Part shown: piece by piece, positions 46,877 to 58,344 of the stretch | How positions within the stretch are numbered: the first letter of the stretch is position 1 | How the letters are laid out: every line of letters starts with the position of its first letter | Assembly: GCA_012931725.1 (NCBI GenBank) | Contig: CM022944.1 | Coordinates: 19,037,979 to 19,101,978, forward strand | DNA from: Litsea cubeba | Taxonomy: Eukaryota; Streptophyta; Magnoliopsida; Laurales; Lauraceae | DNA length: 64,000 nucleotides | Direction of reading: 5' to 3' | Program-made: the position numbers and the translations under genes | The notes under the pieces: model-generated | Database searches by the model: none | What the model was told of the DNA's origin: nothing | What the model saw: the letters and a program-made list of their open reading frames with translations, nothing else

Positions 46877-47251
46877 TAGTTTTTGGTACATTGACACGAT
46901 TTCATTGATTTTCAGTGTCTTTTAGGTCGTGTTTTTCTGCAGTAGAATACATAGGAACTGAATAAGGTTAGTTAAAACCGAAAATTAAAGGTGTATTACC
47001 AAAAATGAACATCAAATAACATTTTCTTTTAGGGAAATAGAATCAAAAGAAGATGTCATTTGATGATCATTTTTGGAAATTCACCTTTGCGCTTTGTTTT
47101 TAACTACCCTATGTATTTTGATGCAAACAAACAGGGCCTCAGCATTTCGCCTCAGCAATTCGGCATCTAGGTTTATCCCCAAATGTAGCAGAAAAAGAAA
47201 TCTGAACAGAAAGGACAACCTTGTTCAGTGTTGTTTCAGACAGACACTGCA
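46201..47251. other. Intron-like DNA downstream of the leader
   Basis: This T-rich stretch has repeated GATTTGATTTGATTT and GATCTG-like motifs and no coding signal. A (GTT)n run lies at about 46845-46874. A near repeat of about 60 bp that includes GCACRATCTTCTGTT, then GGAGCGTTTGC, occurs near 46510 and 46775. Early 5'UTR-intron sequence of this kind often boosts expression in plants; that is inference. Confidence 0.45.
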
Positions 47252-48172
47252 GGGTTTTAAAAAGCGCGCCTAGGCTCAAGGCTCATCAAGGGTCAGCAAT
47301 TGCGCCTCAAGTGATGGGAGTCGAGGCGAGTTGAAACAGGCCCCAAAAAAGCCCCTGAGTCGTGCGCCTCAGGTCCAGACTCAAGGCGTACGCCTCTTGT
47401 GCCTTATTGTCACCCATGCTTTAAATTAAAAAAGAAAGAGATGTAAGGGGCTAAATGAAAATTTTCTAATATAAATAAAGATGCCGTGCCCTGCCCTAGT
47501 TGTTTCCTGTATCATCCAACGAAAAAAAAAAAGGGATGAGAACGGAGAAAGGAGAAACACCAGCCAGCAGCCAGCAATCCGCCTGATTAGCAGCCAGTGG
47601 GGCCCATGCTGAAATTTTGGGATGATATGCACTGGCTGGTCAGGGACTTTTTTTTTTTTTTTTTTCAAACGCATCATCAAATCGGTGGGGCAAGAATCAT
47701 ATTTTGCTTATGCCATCACCGACTTAACCATCCATCAGTGGGGCCCCATGCTGAAATTTTGAGATGACCTAGTATGGCTGCTCTGTGGGATTTTTTTTTT
47801 TTTTTAAAACATCATCAGGTTATCACCAATCTCGTTAGGTCCTCCTTAGGAGCATCTGTGTTGTTCCTTTGACTTTGAAGCTGTATTGGTTTGATGGATT
47901 TTGGTAATTTTGTTGAATGTTTAACATTTATAGTGATGGATGCTTTATGATGTTTAGAATTTTTTCTAATATTCCTTGCCAATTATCTGTCAGTCTATCT
48001 AATTTGTTCTACTTTTGTTCTATTTTGTGAATTATTTATCTATACCAAAAATATATTTTTTTATATACAATGTGCGCCTCGCTTCAATGAAGCCCGCGCC
48101 TCGCCTCGCTCCTTAGCGCCTAGGCCCCAGGAGACCTTAGCGCCTTGATGCGCCTCGCGCTTTTAAAAACAC
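47252..48172. mobile_element. GCGCCT-rich MITE with TTTTAAAAGCGCG ends
   Basis: The left end GGGTTTTAAAAAGCGCGCC and the complement of the right end (GTGTTTTTAAAAGCGCGAGG) form imperfect inverted repeats. Both subterminal regions are dense in GCGCCT motifs. The centre holds a near-duplicate around GTGGGGCCCATGCTGAAATT (47597 and 47739), each followed by a long T run. It is non-coding. The structure resembles hAT-like non-autonomous elements, but no 8 bp duplication was confirmed. Confidence 0.65.
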
Positions 48173-49409
48173 CAATTTCAGAATATTCACCATTCCTATC
48201 ATGTTTTAAGCAATGATATATTTTAACCTTTCAAATTGCTCACACGGTTCAAGATCACTTATGGTATGATATGTGTTGTCATAATTTATAGAATTATCTA
48301 ATGACATTAACACACGTAACATGATTACAACCCACAATCTTATGGTTGCAGCAGTGTGCATCTTCCAACTGGGCTCCATTTGAGAAGTTGGAATGGATTA
48401 AAAAATTCTTAACTTGAGAATCTTGTCCTTGTGTATTATATTACCTTGTCGATCCCTTACATGCTTTATGTGTTTTAGACTGTCCTCTTTTGAGAGTTCG
48501 ATAGTCATGATTTATTATGTTCAATTTACCCTTTTGCTCAAACTCTGTTCAGAAAATTTGGGTTGCTTATTGATTTTGAGTAATTTGAATTCAGTGGATG
48601 CGTGGGGATCAGGGATGTCTCAGCCCTTGCTTAATACATTGTGAATGTTTTCTTTATGTCTTGTTTATCCGAAGGACATTTATGCGACACATGTTTTTGT
48701 TGTTTAGGTGCAAAAGAAAAAAATGGTTATAATAAAGGATGTCCATTTTTTTTTGTTTACTTTGATTGTTTTAATTTTATATAATATTTCTTTTGAGTGT
48801 TACAATGAGAGAAAAAAAAAAAGTTTGAATTTTAGTTTATGGTTGTAGATAAAGAATAAAGACTTGTATCTTACATGGTTACACATATGTAGCAATATTT
48901 GTTTTCCTTTGATAAGAATTTGTTCAGTTCTTAGATGGTCATATGCATGTGTTATTCATGATGTTCTTTCTGAATGTGATATTCAATTACACGTAGGCTG
49001 GCATTGGACCAGGACCTGTCAGTACTGGTCCATTAGTAAATAGGATGTATGTCTAACCGTGGTGCATACTTGGGCCCGCTTGTGTCAGTACTGGACCTCA
49101 GTTTTATACCTGATTTACTAGCAGGTCTGGTCCGAACGTACGTTTAAAAGTTCTATTTAGACCGACATATTCCAAATATAGGCCCATCAATGCCTTCCAT
49201 GTGTTCCTAATGCCTCTATTAATAGGTTGGGCCAACTAGTCAGGTTTTTCAGACTGACCCATGATTAGCTGTGGCCAAGCCTTGTCCCAACTATGTTGGG
49301 ATATGCATAAATATATGTGCCATACATATTTTGATGTAAAAATTGTAAAATTGCCCGAGCTTTTTCTCTTCATTTCTCAAGCTGGTTTGACAAAGGCTTT
49401 TGAAGTATG
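48173..49409. other. Intron-like DNA, no element recognised
   Basis: T-rich non-coding sequence lies inside the inferred 5'UTR intron. No gene or clear repeat was seen. Confidence 0.5.
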
Positions 49410-51140
49410 TGGCCTGTCTCTGACTTTACTTGGACTTTATTCTGGCCAAAATCTTTTGTTATCTAGTTAATTTTTAGGTCGATCTCAATTCAGCCCATTG
49501 ACATTCGTCTAGTCCTGAATCTCTGGCCTTGTTAATAAATGGGCCTAGTGTACTGAGCCCCACCTGAAGCATTGCCGGCTTAAGCATGTGTCATTTTCTA
49601 ATAATGTGTTTCCTGCGTAAAAAGAAAATATGTATGATCTTGTAGGCTAGGGCTAGTTTTGTGGAGTTACATATCACACTTAGGGCCTCTTTGGATGCAC
49701 AAGAAAACACAAGAAAATAATATTTTATAGAATATAATCTTTCATTTTCTAAAGAAGAGAATCTCGTGCGTTTAGTAACCAAAGAAAAACTTGAAGAAAA
49801 TATTATTTTCTTTCAAAAAGCTCAATATTTTCTCCTACGGGGTCCCCTTGTAGAAAACTTTATACAAGATAAGAATCTTTCAAAATGACGATTACAAAGT
49901 AATAGAGTAAAGTAAAGACTTTAGTTCACCAAATCCATCATGATGTGTTTGTTTACATATATGGTAAAATAAAGTAAAAATAAATCTCACAGAACGGTAA
50001 AATAAAGGTGGGATAAAATATTTGGTAAAGTAAAGTGGGAATGAATGGTAAAGTAGTTTTTTTATTTAACTTTACTTTATCACATTTTATCGTAGTTTTA
50101 TATGGTAAATAAAAGTGACTTGTTTACAGGTGTGGTAAAGTAAAATAAAGATTGATGTCATATTATAGTAAATGTGAGGTAAAGTAAGGTGAGATGAAGT
50201 ATGTGGTGAAACAAAGTGGGAGAGAGAGTTGTAAAGTAATTATTTTTTGTATTGACTTTACTTTACTATACTTTACCATGGTTTTATGTGATAAAAGAAA
50301 AGTAACTTAAGGTAAAAATATGGCAGTTGAACTTTACTTTACCACACTACTTTTTATCTAGTTATAGTAAATTACATTTAAATTAAAATATTTAATAAAG
50401 AATTATTCTAATAATGTAATTTACTTTAATCATAGCACATTCCAAACAACTCAATTTAAAATCTTTAAAATTCTTCAAAAATCGCCAAATAGCAAAAATA
50501 TTGTAATATTATAATATTACATTATTCTATTCTATACTATTTTATTCTTGTAATAATTAAATCTATAAATATTTTATTATGTAAACATCCAAACGAGCTC
50601 TTATAGTCATCTGTAATAGTTTCCTAATTAGTATTTCTTTGATCTAATGGGTACTTCGAAATTGAGTATGCACACGAGTTTTGCAACGGTTACATGTAAG
50701 ATTTTTTGAAGTTATGAATTGGCATCATCTAATGGTGGCCTGTCTCTGACTTTAGTCGGACTCTAATCTGGCCAAAATCTTTTGTTATCTAGTTAGATTT
50801 GGATCGATCCCAACTCAGCCCATTGACATCCGTAGTTTGTCATAGTCCTGAACCTCTGGCCTTGTTAATAAATGGGCCTAGTGTACTGACCCCCACATGA
50901 AGCATTGCCAGCTCAAGTACGTGTTGTTTTATAATAATGTGTTTCCTGTGTAAAAAGAAAATATGTATGATCTTGTAGTCTACGGCTAATTTTGTGGAGT
51001 TACATATCACACTTATAGTCATCTGTAATAGCTTCCTAATTATTATTATTTTGATCTAACGGTTACTTCCAAATCGAGTATGCACACGACTTTTGTTACA
51101 GTTGCATATTAAAATTTTGAAGTTATGAATTGGTATCATT
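49410..51140 (+). repeat. Tandem duplication of about 405 bp, first copy split by a MITE
   Basis: Segment A (49410-49682) plus B (50601-50735) equals A' (50736-51015) plus B' (51016-51140), with perhaps 10-15% differences. A/A' share TGGCCTGTCTCTGACTTTA and AATAAATGGGCCTAGTGTA. B/B' share TATAGTCATCTGTAATAG and GTATGCACACGA. In A the sequence is cut at CACAC-TTA; in A' the same place reads on without a break. Confidence 0.9.
49680..50603. mobile_element. Tourist-like MITE with TTA target duplication
   Basis: The 918 bp insert (49683-50600) is flanked by TTA on both sides (49680-49682, 50601-50603). The ends GGGCCTCTTTGGATG and, complemented, GAGCTCGTTTGGATG form an imperfect terminal repeat. 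A 3 bp TTA duplication with such ends is the pattern of PIF/Harbinger-derived Tourist elements. The unoccupied sister site at 51013-51015 (CACACTTATAG) shows the target before insertion. Inside, two diverged units of about 171 bp (49951, 50122) rich in GGTAAAGTAAAG suggest a nested or duplicated MITE. Confidence 0.85.
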
Positions 51141-51323
51141 TTGTATACTAGAATAAAAAATGTTTTCTGAACTAGCGGTTTCTCGATTGATATGAATTTT
51201 TGGTTATTTGAGCTTTTCGTTGTTTAAAATAAATTGTATATCATGCTTTGTTGCTATGAATAAAACTGTTTTTCCGTTGTACATATTGGACTCAGGTTAA
51301 TTGTGATCAATCATATTGTGGAA

Positions 51324-52493
51324 CTAGAAATTTCCCGTGCCTGAAGGCACGACGCACCACTGGACCTGGATATGCCTTCAGACCGACCGAACCTAGGTTC
51401 CATGCGTCTCGAAAGCAAGTCCAACCATAAAATGGATTTCACCAAAAAAAAAAAAAAATCCAATTGATTGCCAAATGATATAATTCCATTCATTTATGAA
51501 ATCTTTCACCCAATTTGCTCATCTCATCTTCTTATCTTGGGCCCATCTCATCATCAATGAAGTAGTGCTTTTTAAAAAAAATGAATAATGGATGGCAATA
51601 CCTGTAAATAACTCAAACTTGCTGACCCTTTTTGCTTTTGATGAGGATGGCAAAAATCTTTCACCCAATTTGCTCATCTCATCTTCTTATCTTGGGCCCA
51701 TCTCATCATTAATGAAGTAGTGTTTTTTTTAAAAAAAAATGAATAATGGATGGCAATACCCGTAAATAACTCAAACTTGCTAACCCTTTTTGCTTTTGAT
51801 GAGGATAGTAAAAACTTGTAAATTTATCTAACTTTTAGCCCTTTTTCTTTGAAATGAAAAAGGGATGGCAATACCTGTAAATAAACTTCTGCCTTCTTTT
51901 GCATTCCCTTCTTAAATCCAAGGGTCCAAAATATCCCTTGGATTTATGTACATAGATCCAAGGGTCTAAAATGTCCCAGAATTCAAAACCTAGGCTGCCA
52001 AAAACACAGGTTTTGAATCCTGGGACATTTTTGACCCTTGGATCTATGTATATTTTGTACCCTTGGATTTAAGAGGGGAATGCAAATGGGGGCAGCAAGA
52101 TAGAGTTATTTACAGGTATTGACATCCCTTTTTCATTTAAAAGAAAATGGGCTAAAAGTTGGATAAATTTACAAGTTTTTGCCATTCTCATCAAAAGCAA
52201 AAAGGGTTAGCAAGTTTGAGTTATTTACAGGTATTGCCATTTCTTTTTCATTTAAAAAAAACATTACTTCATTAATGATGAGATGGGACCAAGATAAGAA
52301 GATGAGATGAGCAAATTGGGTGAAAGATTTCATGAATGAATGGAATTATATCATTTGGCAATCAATTGGATTTTTTTTTGTGGAATCCATTTTATGGTTG
52401 GACTTGCTTTCAAGACGCATGGAACCTACGGTCGGTCTGAGGCATATCTAGGTCCGGTGGTGCGTCGTGCCTTCAGGCACGGAAAATTTCTAG
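51324..52493. mobile_element. 1.17 kb foldback with Helitron-like 3' ends at both termini
   Basis: The whole unit is a near-complete inverted repeat folding around about 51990. The right end on the plus strand reads hairpin CGTGCCTTCAGGCACG (52466-52481), eight bases, then CTAG (52490-52493). The left end gives the same on the minus strand: hairpin at 51336-51351 and CTAG at 51324-51327. Hairpin plus CTAG is the 3' signature of Helitrons, here present twice and facing outwards. The left arm holds a 155 bp tandem duplication (51501-51811). There is no coding capacity. Confidence 0.75.
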
Positions 52494-52496
52494 AAT

Positions 52497-52561
52497 ATAT
52501 ATATATATATATGGTGAGGAAAAGATGCATATGAATGTTCTCCTATATATATATAGATAGA
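52497..52561. repeat. AT/TA microsatellite
   Basis: TATATA runs at about 52496-52512 and 52541-52556 separate the foldback from the next MITE. Confidence 0.85.
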
Positions 52562-52794
52562 GCAAGGCTCCCCTAAGCTCGAGCTTAGGGAAGAAATTTC
52601 GTAAGCTCGTGCTTGTGGGGCCCACCTTTGGTCCATCTAAATGGACCAAACACATGACCCCCCTAAATTGCACATGTCCACCAACTTTCGGTAAGATCCG
52701 AATTTACTGGACTGTTGGATTGACTATATATCAATCCGAATGGAGTGTTGACCATTAAACTCTTGGGCCCATATGGAGATGATAGAAATAAAAA
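52562..52794. mobile_element. Partial copy of the MULE-type MITE
   Basis: It begins AAGGCTCCCCTAAGCTCGAG and matches the complement of 44012-44251 through GTGGGGCCCACCTTTGG, then ACATGTCCACCAACTTTCGG. The match stops at GATGATAGAAAT, where the next inverted-repeat element begins, so the other terminus is missing or displaced. Confidence 0.75.
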
Positions 52795-53418
52795 CCTCAT
52801 AACACTGTATTTAAAAAAAAATAAAAAAAATTCCTAAACTACCCCTATCCCTCTCCTTCCCTCTCTCTGCTTTGGCAACCACGCCAGTCGCCACCCCATC
52901 TCCCTCTCTTCCTTTCCTTACTCCGGCAGCCCCATCTCCCCCGCCGGCCGCCGCCCTTCCCTCTCTCTTCTTCTCCTGCTCCTGCAGCCCCCACCTGCAG
53001 CCCCATCTCCCTCTCTTCCTCTCCTGCTCCGGCAGCTCCCACCCGCCCTCATCCCCATCCCCATCCCCAACCCACCCCCAGCCCTACCCCCAACATCCAC
53101 AAAACGAGAGATAGGGGGAGGAAGAAGGAGAGCGAGAGGGATCGCGTCAGGCGGGGGCTGTCGGTGGCCGGGGAGCGACGGGGTCGGGCAGAGATGGGGA
53201 AGGGGAGAAGGATAGAGATAAGGGAAAGGGAGAAGGAGAGGAAGAAGGAGTCCGAGAGGGATTGCGTCGAGCGGGGGACTGCCGGTGGCGGGGGGAGCGA
53301 CGGGGTCGGGCGGAGGTGGCCGTAGCACGGAGAGGGAGAGAGAAGGAAGGAGAGGGATATGGGTAGTTTAGGAATTTTTTTATTTTCTTTTTTTTTTTAA
53401 ATGTAGTGTGTAGTGAGG
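52795..53418. mobile_element. Inverted-repeat element with GC-rich, strand-biased core
   Basis: Arms of about 50 bp (CCTCATAACACTGTATTT, then TTCCTAAACTACCC on the left; the complement on the right at 53361-53418) enclose a core that is C/T-rich from 52850 to 53100 and G/A-rich from 53100 to 53350. The G/A half holds a 120 bp tandem duplication (units from 53119 and 53239, each with GAGCGACGGGGTCGGGC). Open frames in the core are low-complexity and not credible genes. Confidence 0.7.
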
Positions 53419-54361
53419 TATTTTCAGTGTGCAGGTAACAGCACTTAATGGAATATAAGTTGTGTATGAAACTTTCATTTTTATATATATTTTTAAGTCC
53501 GGGGCACCAGATGGCACAGATCTGGACCACATTGGGCAGCTAAAACAAATGCTGGTACTTCTTTTACCAGAGTCAATTTCCAAACCACCACACATACTAG
53601 CAAGGACAGATTTAGGCGTTTTCATTTTCATGCAAATTTACCTTATGTTTAGGTAACGGGGTGCCATTGTGATAAGATGTTTCTTATTTTGCTTATAGGT
53701 CCCATGGGACCCATCATGTTGTCATGGCCCGAGCGAGGCTCATTCTTCCCCGACCCCTGATTTCCTGGATTAGTGTTATTTTAGTTGTTGATTAGTTCTC
53801 TAAGTGGGATTAGCAGTTGTTTGGTTGAGTTTGTGAGTTAGAATGACTTTTCATTAGCTTTGGGAAGTCTTGAGAGCCTGTGAACCTAGACAATGACCGT
53901 AGGGTCCCACTTATTTTGCGTGCTCAGCGTGGAGAGATTCTTCGTGATTCCCAAAAATTTCTATTTTGGCTTAATATGGTTACTTGGATTTTGGCATGTG
54001 AACAAAATTGCTTTGAATTGTTAATTATAGCACGCAAAAGCATGCTTCTTTATTCACATGTCTTCATGCAATAACTAAATTATCAATTGTTACGAGCATA
54101 TAGTCTTATATTTGATATAAACGATGGATATTTGTCTTGCCAGATCGTTTGGAAGAGTGAGGGTTATGTATTTCTAGTTTGTGAAATGATGGAGTCATTT
54201 GAAAATATTTTAGCAGTTTGAACTCTTTTTTGTTTATTGTCATCCGATCATCATCATCAACAACATTACTTTACATCAACTGTTCTGAGCATGTTAAATA
54301 TATATTATTTTTTGCCATCAGTTTTATATGAATTAAACATTTAATGGTTGTGGATTTTCAG
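53419..54361 (+). other. Last part of the inferred 5'UTR intron
   Basis: AT-rich, no coding signal. It ends in a T-rich tract and TTTTCAG at 54355-54361, a good 3' splice site immediately before the start codon region. Confidence 0.5.
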
Positions 54362-54371
54362 CTAGCAAGGC

Positions 54372-56262
54372 ATGGCGGATCCTTCACAACATCCCACAGT
54401 TGTTCAGAAACTATCAGGTCAGCTCCATCTCCGTTCCAGCTTCTCCCAAGACTTGCAAAGTCGGAACTGTGGCTTTTATAGGCCTGCTTTGTACGAGAGG
54501 AGCTTTGTGAATGGGAAATATAGCAATGGGGGATTGCAGATGCAAGCATGGAGAGCTAGCCATGATTCTTCTCTGGCCACCCCAGTTTCACCTGTTTTTG
54601 TCCAAGCTCCTGCGGAGAAAGGATTTTCCGGCTTTGCCATTGATTTCCTAATGGGAGGAGTCTCTGCTGCTGTATCCAAAACAGCAGCTGCGCCAATTGA
54701 GCGTGTGAAGCTTTTGATCCAAAACCAGGATGAGATGATCAAGACTGGCCGACTTTCTGAACCTTACAAGGGAATTGGAGAGTGTTTCCGACGAACTATC
54801 AAGGATGAAGGGTTTGGGTCGTTGTGGAGAGGGAACACTGCAAATGTGATTCGCTACTTCCCTACTCAGGTATACTTGTCCCCCTTCAGTGATTGTTTTA
54901 TCATGGGCTGTGTTTAGATGTTTTTTCCGTGGAAATGTTTCTTTGTATTACCTGTAAAAAATGGTAATTATCTGTACAAAAACTACACAGTTTGGAAAGT
55001 AGATTTCCTCAAGCACATTTCACCCCATTCATTTGCTTCGAAGAGAGAAGTAAAAACCTAGAAATAAAGTGGGGGTTGGTTGTGGGGTGGTGGGCAAAGT
55101 GGGGACAGACAGGATATGTACTTGACGTGGAAATTAGCATTCCAAAACTATGTCTTTTTTAACTACCTGAAAGTGAGGTACATTTCTATAACTGTGCTAG
55201 TCATGATTTCCTGACATTAGGAAAGAGAACCACAACCATTTTGGAGTTGGTTGTGAGAATTTGATTACCTTTTGTTCTTACTTCAAAGTCTGAATTCTGT
55301 TCCAGGCACTTAACTTTGCATTCAAGGATTACTTTAAGCGTCTATTTAATTTCAAGAAAGACAGAGATGGTTATTGGAAATGGTTTGCTGGCAACTTGGG
55401 ATCCGGTGGTGCTGCAGGTGCCTCATCCCTTCTCTTTGTCTACTCACTGGACTATGCGCGAACTCGTTTGGCAAATGATGCAAAAGCTGCAAAGAAGGGA
55501 GGGGAAAGGCAATTCAACGGCTTGGTTGATGTCTACAGGAAAACTCTCAAGTCAGATGGCATTGCTGGACTGTATCGTGGATTCAACATTTCATGCGTTG
55601 GGATTATAGTTTACCGTGGTCTTTACTTTGGCATGTATGATTCTCTGAAGCCAGTTATTCTAACTGGAAAGATGCAGGTTAGTTCAAAACCCTTTCCTTT
55701 TTCTGCATCTGATATGTCTATTAGTTTACCTTTTTCTTTCTTTCTTTTTTTTTGAAATATATAGGATATCTACCCTAGCGCTGGAAGAGTGCATGTATGC
55801 ATGTTTAAACACAAAATCAAAGTCTGCATTTTCTGTTTTTTTACTAAGCCTATTTGACATTTTATAATATTTTATGTGTGTGAATTAATCAGTATATAGA
55901 ACACGATCACATGTCCTGAATTGTACACAATTGAATCACGAGCATTTTCTTTTGTTTGATTTCAGGATAGCTTTTTCGCCAGTTTTGCCCTTGGCTGGGT
56001 GATTACAAATGGTGCTGGTCTCGCTTCCTACCCAATCGATACAGTCCGTAGAAGAATGATGATGACCTCAGGCGAAGCTGTTAAGTACAAGAGCTCGCTG
56101 GATGCTTTTTCGCAGATCCTGAAGAACGAGGGTGCCAAGTCTTTATTCAAAGGTGCTGGTGCGAATATCCTTCGTGCAGTTGCAGGTGCTGGTGTCCTTG
56201 CTGGTTATGACAAGCTGCAGGTGATCGTCTTTGGAAAGAAGTATGGATCTGGAGGCGGCTAA
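54372..56262 (+). CDS. AAC: Mitochondrial ADP/ATP carrier (adenine nucleotide translocator)
   Basis: Three phase-0 coding exons (54372-54869, 55306-55677, 55966-56262) with GT...AG introns encode 388 residues, the usual plant length. The protein exchanges cytosolic ADP for mitochondrial ATP across the inner membrane. Residues 1-80 are a plant-type N-terminal extension, probably removed on import. Three mitochondrial-carrier repeats follow, with signatures P108-IERVK, S213-LDYAR (Ser in place of Pro, as is usual in this carrier) and P313-IDTVRR. The RRRMMM hallmark of ADP/ATP carriers is at 318-323. The ATG at 54372 is the first in frame after the acceptor at 54361. No damage is seen, and it is the only convincing host gene here. 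Which AAC paralogue it is cannot be told. Confidence 0.96.
54870..55305 (+). other. Intron between coding exons 1 and 2 of the carrier gene
   Basis: It starts GTATACTTG after the Gln codon and ends TCTGTTCCAG. Removal joins FPTQ to ALNFAFKDYF, which is continuous in the family. Confidence 0.95.
55678..55965 (+). other. Intron between coding exons 2 and 3 of the carrier gene
   Basis: It starts GTTAGTTC after the GKMQ codons and ends TTGATTTCAG. Removal joins GKMQ to DSFFASFALGW, as in other carriers. Confidence 0.95.
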
Positions 56263-57523
56263 TGCCATCCCGTTGATGCTGATGAAAAAAAAAAAACTTC
56301 GTTTATCATGATAGTTGAGATAAATCTCTTAGGTGAATTTTTTCTCATTTAAGTAATTCTATTGAGGGGGAATATGCTCCTAAATTTATATAGGCTTTTT
56401 GTTTCTTAAGAACCCCATTTGGAGCAGTTGAACTGCCCCAGATTTGAGTACTCCCATCAAGGAGTTGATTTTGCTTCTTGCAGAGTAGTGAGGTCTAATT
56501 CTCTGCATAAACATTTTGAAATTGCAATCATAATTGACCTCTCTTTTTTTTTTTTGTTGTTCGGATAAAATATCTGAGATGTGTAATTCTGATGCCTGTT
56601 TTTCAAAATTTTTTTTTTTTACGTTACATATTATTTTGGGCTTAAGTGTGACCGCCAGTTTAATGGCTTTCATGTGCTTTTGATCCAAGGACCCCGTTCT
56701 CCCTAGGAGGATGACACACCTTAACCATCATACTTGTTGCCATGTTGCCTTAGGTCTGAAAGTGGATAAAACTTTTAGGCAGAATTGATGGTTAATTTGT
56801 TTGAATATTTGTGTTTCTCAATTTTCTGCACATCCAAAAGCTCCTAGCTAATGCTGATGGACCGGGCGGATAGGTAAAAATAACATATTAAGGGAGGCAG
56901 GCGGGCATGTAAATGTTTTGGCATTTGATACAACTCTACAGCTCCCCTGAACATTACTACCCTTGTGACTTGTGAAGAAATCCCATATCCAGTCTCGGAA
57001 AATCATATTGAGCATGGTTGATTGTTTCACTCTTTATAAACGTTGGGCAATCAAATCCTTATCATTTCTCCATCTTATTGTTGGAAAAGCTTTTTATGTG
57101 ATTCCGCGTGGGTATATGAATGTTTGGGTGGGTGGATGGGTTATAATGCTTCTTCACTGAAGCAATTCAATGAAACATAGATTTGAATTCTAACATTTTG
57201 TGGAGGAAGCGTCCTTCAATTTTTAGATAGTGATAGATTGGGCTGATTGATGTCTTGATATCTTTGTTCCCGGAAAGAATTCGACTACCACATCAATTTC
57301 ACAAAGCTCCTTAAAACATGAGCTGGATGACCCGTGAGTCATTGTTCCTTTGAGATGCCCACAAGAACACAAGAATATACTTGTTGGTTCTCAAACAAGG
57401 TTATAATTAATATTGAGAAAGCAAATTGGATCATTAAGTCTTGATTTGGTGGGTCATGTCATTGGCTCATCTTCGTTTGAAGCAGAGAGCAATAACAGAA
57501 AAGTAAATTCAACATTCACTATA

Positions 57524-57611
57524 GTTTTTCGTTTGTCTAGAATCGAGTATCCCTTGGATTCATACTATAGTTTTCGTTTGTCTAGAATCGAGTGTCCCTT
57601 GGATTCATACG
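57524..57611. repeat. Two-copy tandem repeat of about 45 bp
   Basis: Two units containing CGTTTGTCTAGAATCGAGT, then CCCTTGGATTCATAC lie side by side, differing by one T and one A/G change. Confidence 0.9.
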
Positions 57612-58210
57612 TGTATCTCTTTTCAGAACCCCATAGTGGTGCCAGAGAACAGATAATTCCTGGACATCCATATGAACCTGTTTTGACGGTAAAAATAATA
57701 ATTGAAAGAAATAGCCCATATCGGTGCAGTATTGGCCGTAGGGTATCACGTTTTGATTCTCTTCATCAATCAATTTCTATAAAAGCCCGTACTTATCGCT
57801 AGAATATAAAAGCCATGCAATCCACAGGAGTTGGTCAATGATGACTGAACATATACTTATTTTGAGAGCTCATTTATTTTTCTATCAGTACTTTTAATCG
57901 AACACAAGCACTTCTGTGTCTTGAGCATTTGTGATGGATTGAACATATCATCCACCAATCTTAAATCAAGCCCTCTCACACTCATAAACCCCATGAATTG
58001 GCACTCAACCAAATCTGACATTAATAAGAATTAATACTAATGGTTGATTGAATTTCATAAATGTAACTTAAAAAATTAGTTAACTTATAGGTCCCTAAAT
58101 CAATGGTTTTGATAATCTCTGATTGAGATGGATTTTTTCCCCTAAAATCATATCCAAAATGAGACTTTCCATCACACTATCTCCTCATGGTTGGCATGCA
58201 CGAAAGTGAG

Positions 58211-58344
58211 TCCCATCACTCCCCAAGGGCTCAGATTTTCACCTTGGAAAAGTCTCCACAGCCCGGGACTTGTGTCCCATCACTCCCCAAGGGCTCAGAT
58301 TTTCACCTTGGAAAAGTCTCCACAGCCCGGGCACAAGTCCCGGG
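58211..58344. repeat. 64 bp tandem duplication with inverted CCCGGGACTTGTG ends
   Basis: Units starting TCCCATCACTCCCCAAGG occur at 58211 and 58275. CCCGGGACTTGTG at about 58263 and its complement CACAAGTCCCGGG at about 58332 can pair across the second unit. Confidence 0.9.

Noticed and set aside
52872..53530. Pro/Ser-rich and Gly/Arg-rich frames on both strands
   Set aside because: They come from the strand-biased GC-rich core of an inverted-repeat element.
57413..57802. 129-residue frame downstream of the carrier gene
   Set aside because: It includes a tandem duplication; no domain, transcript signal or homology could be seen. An organelle-derived origin was considered but not supported.
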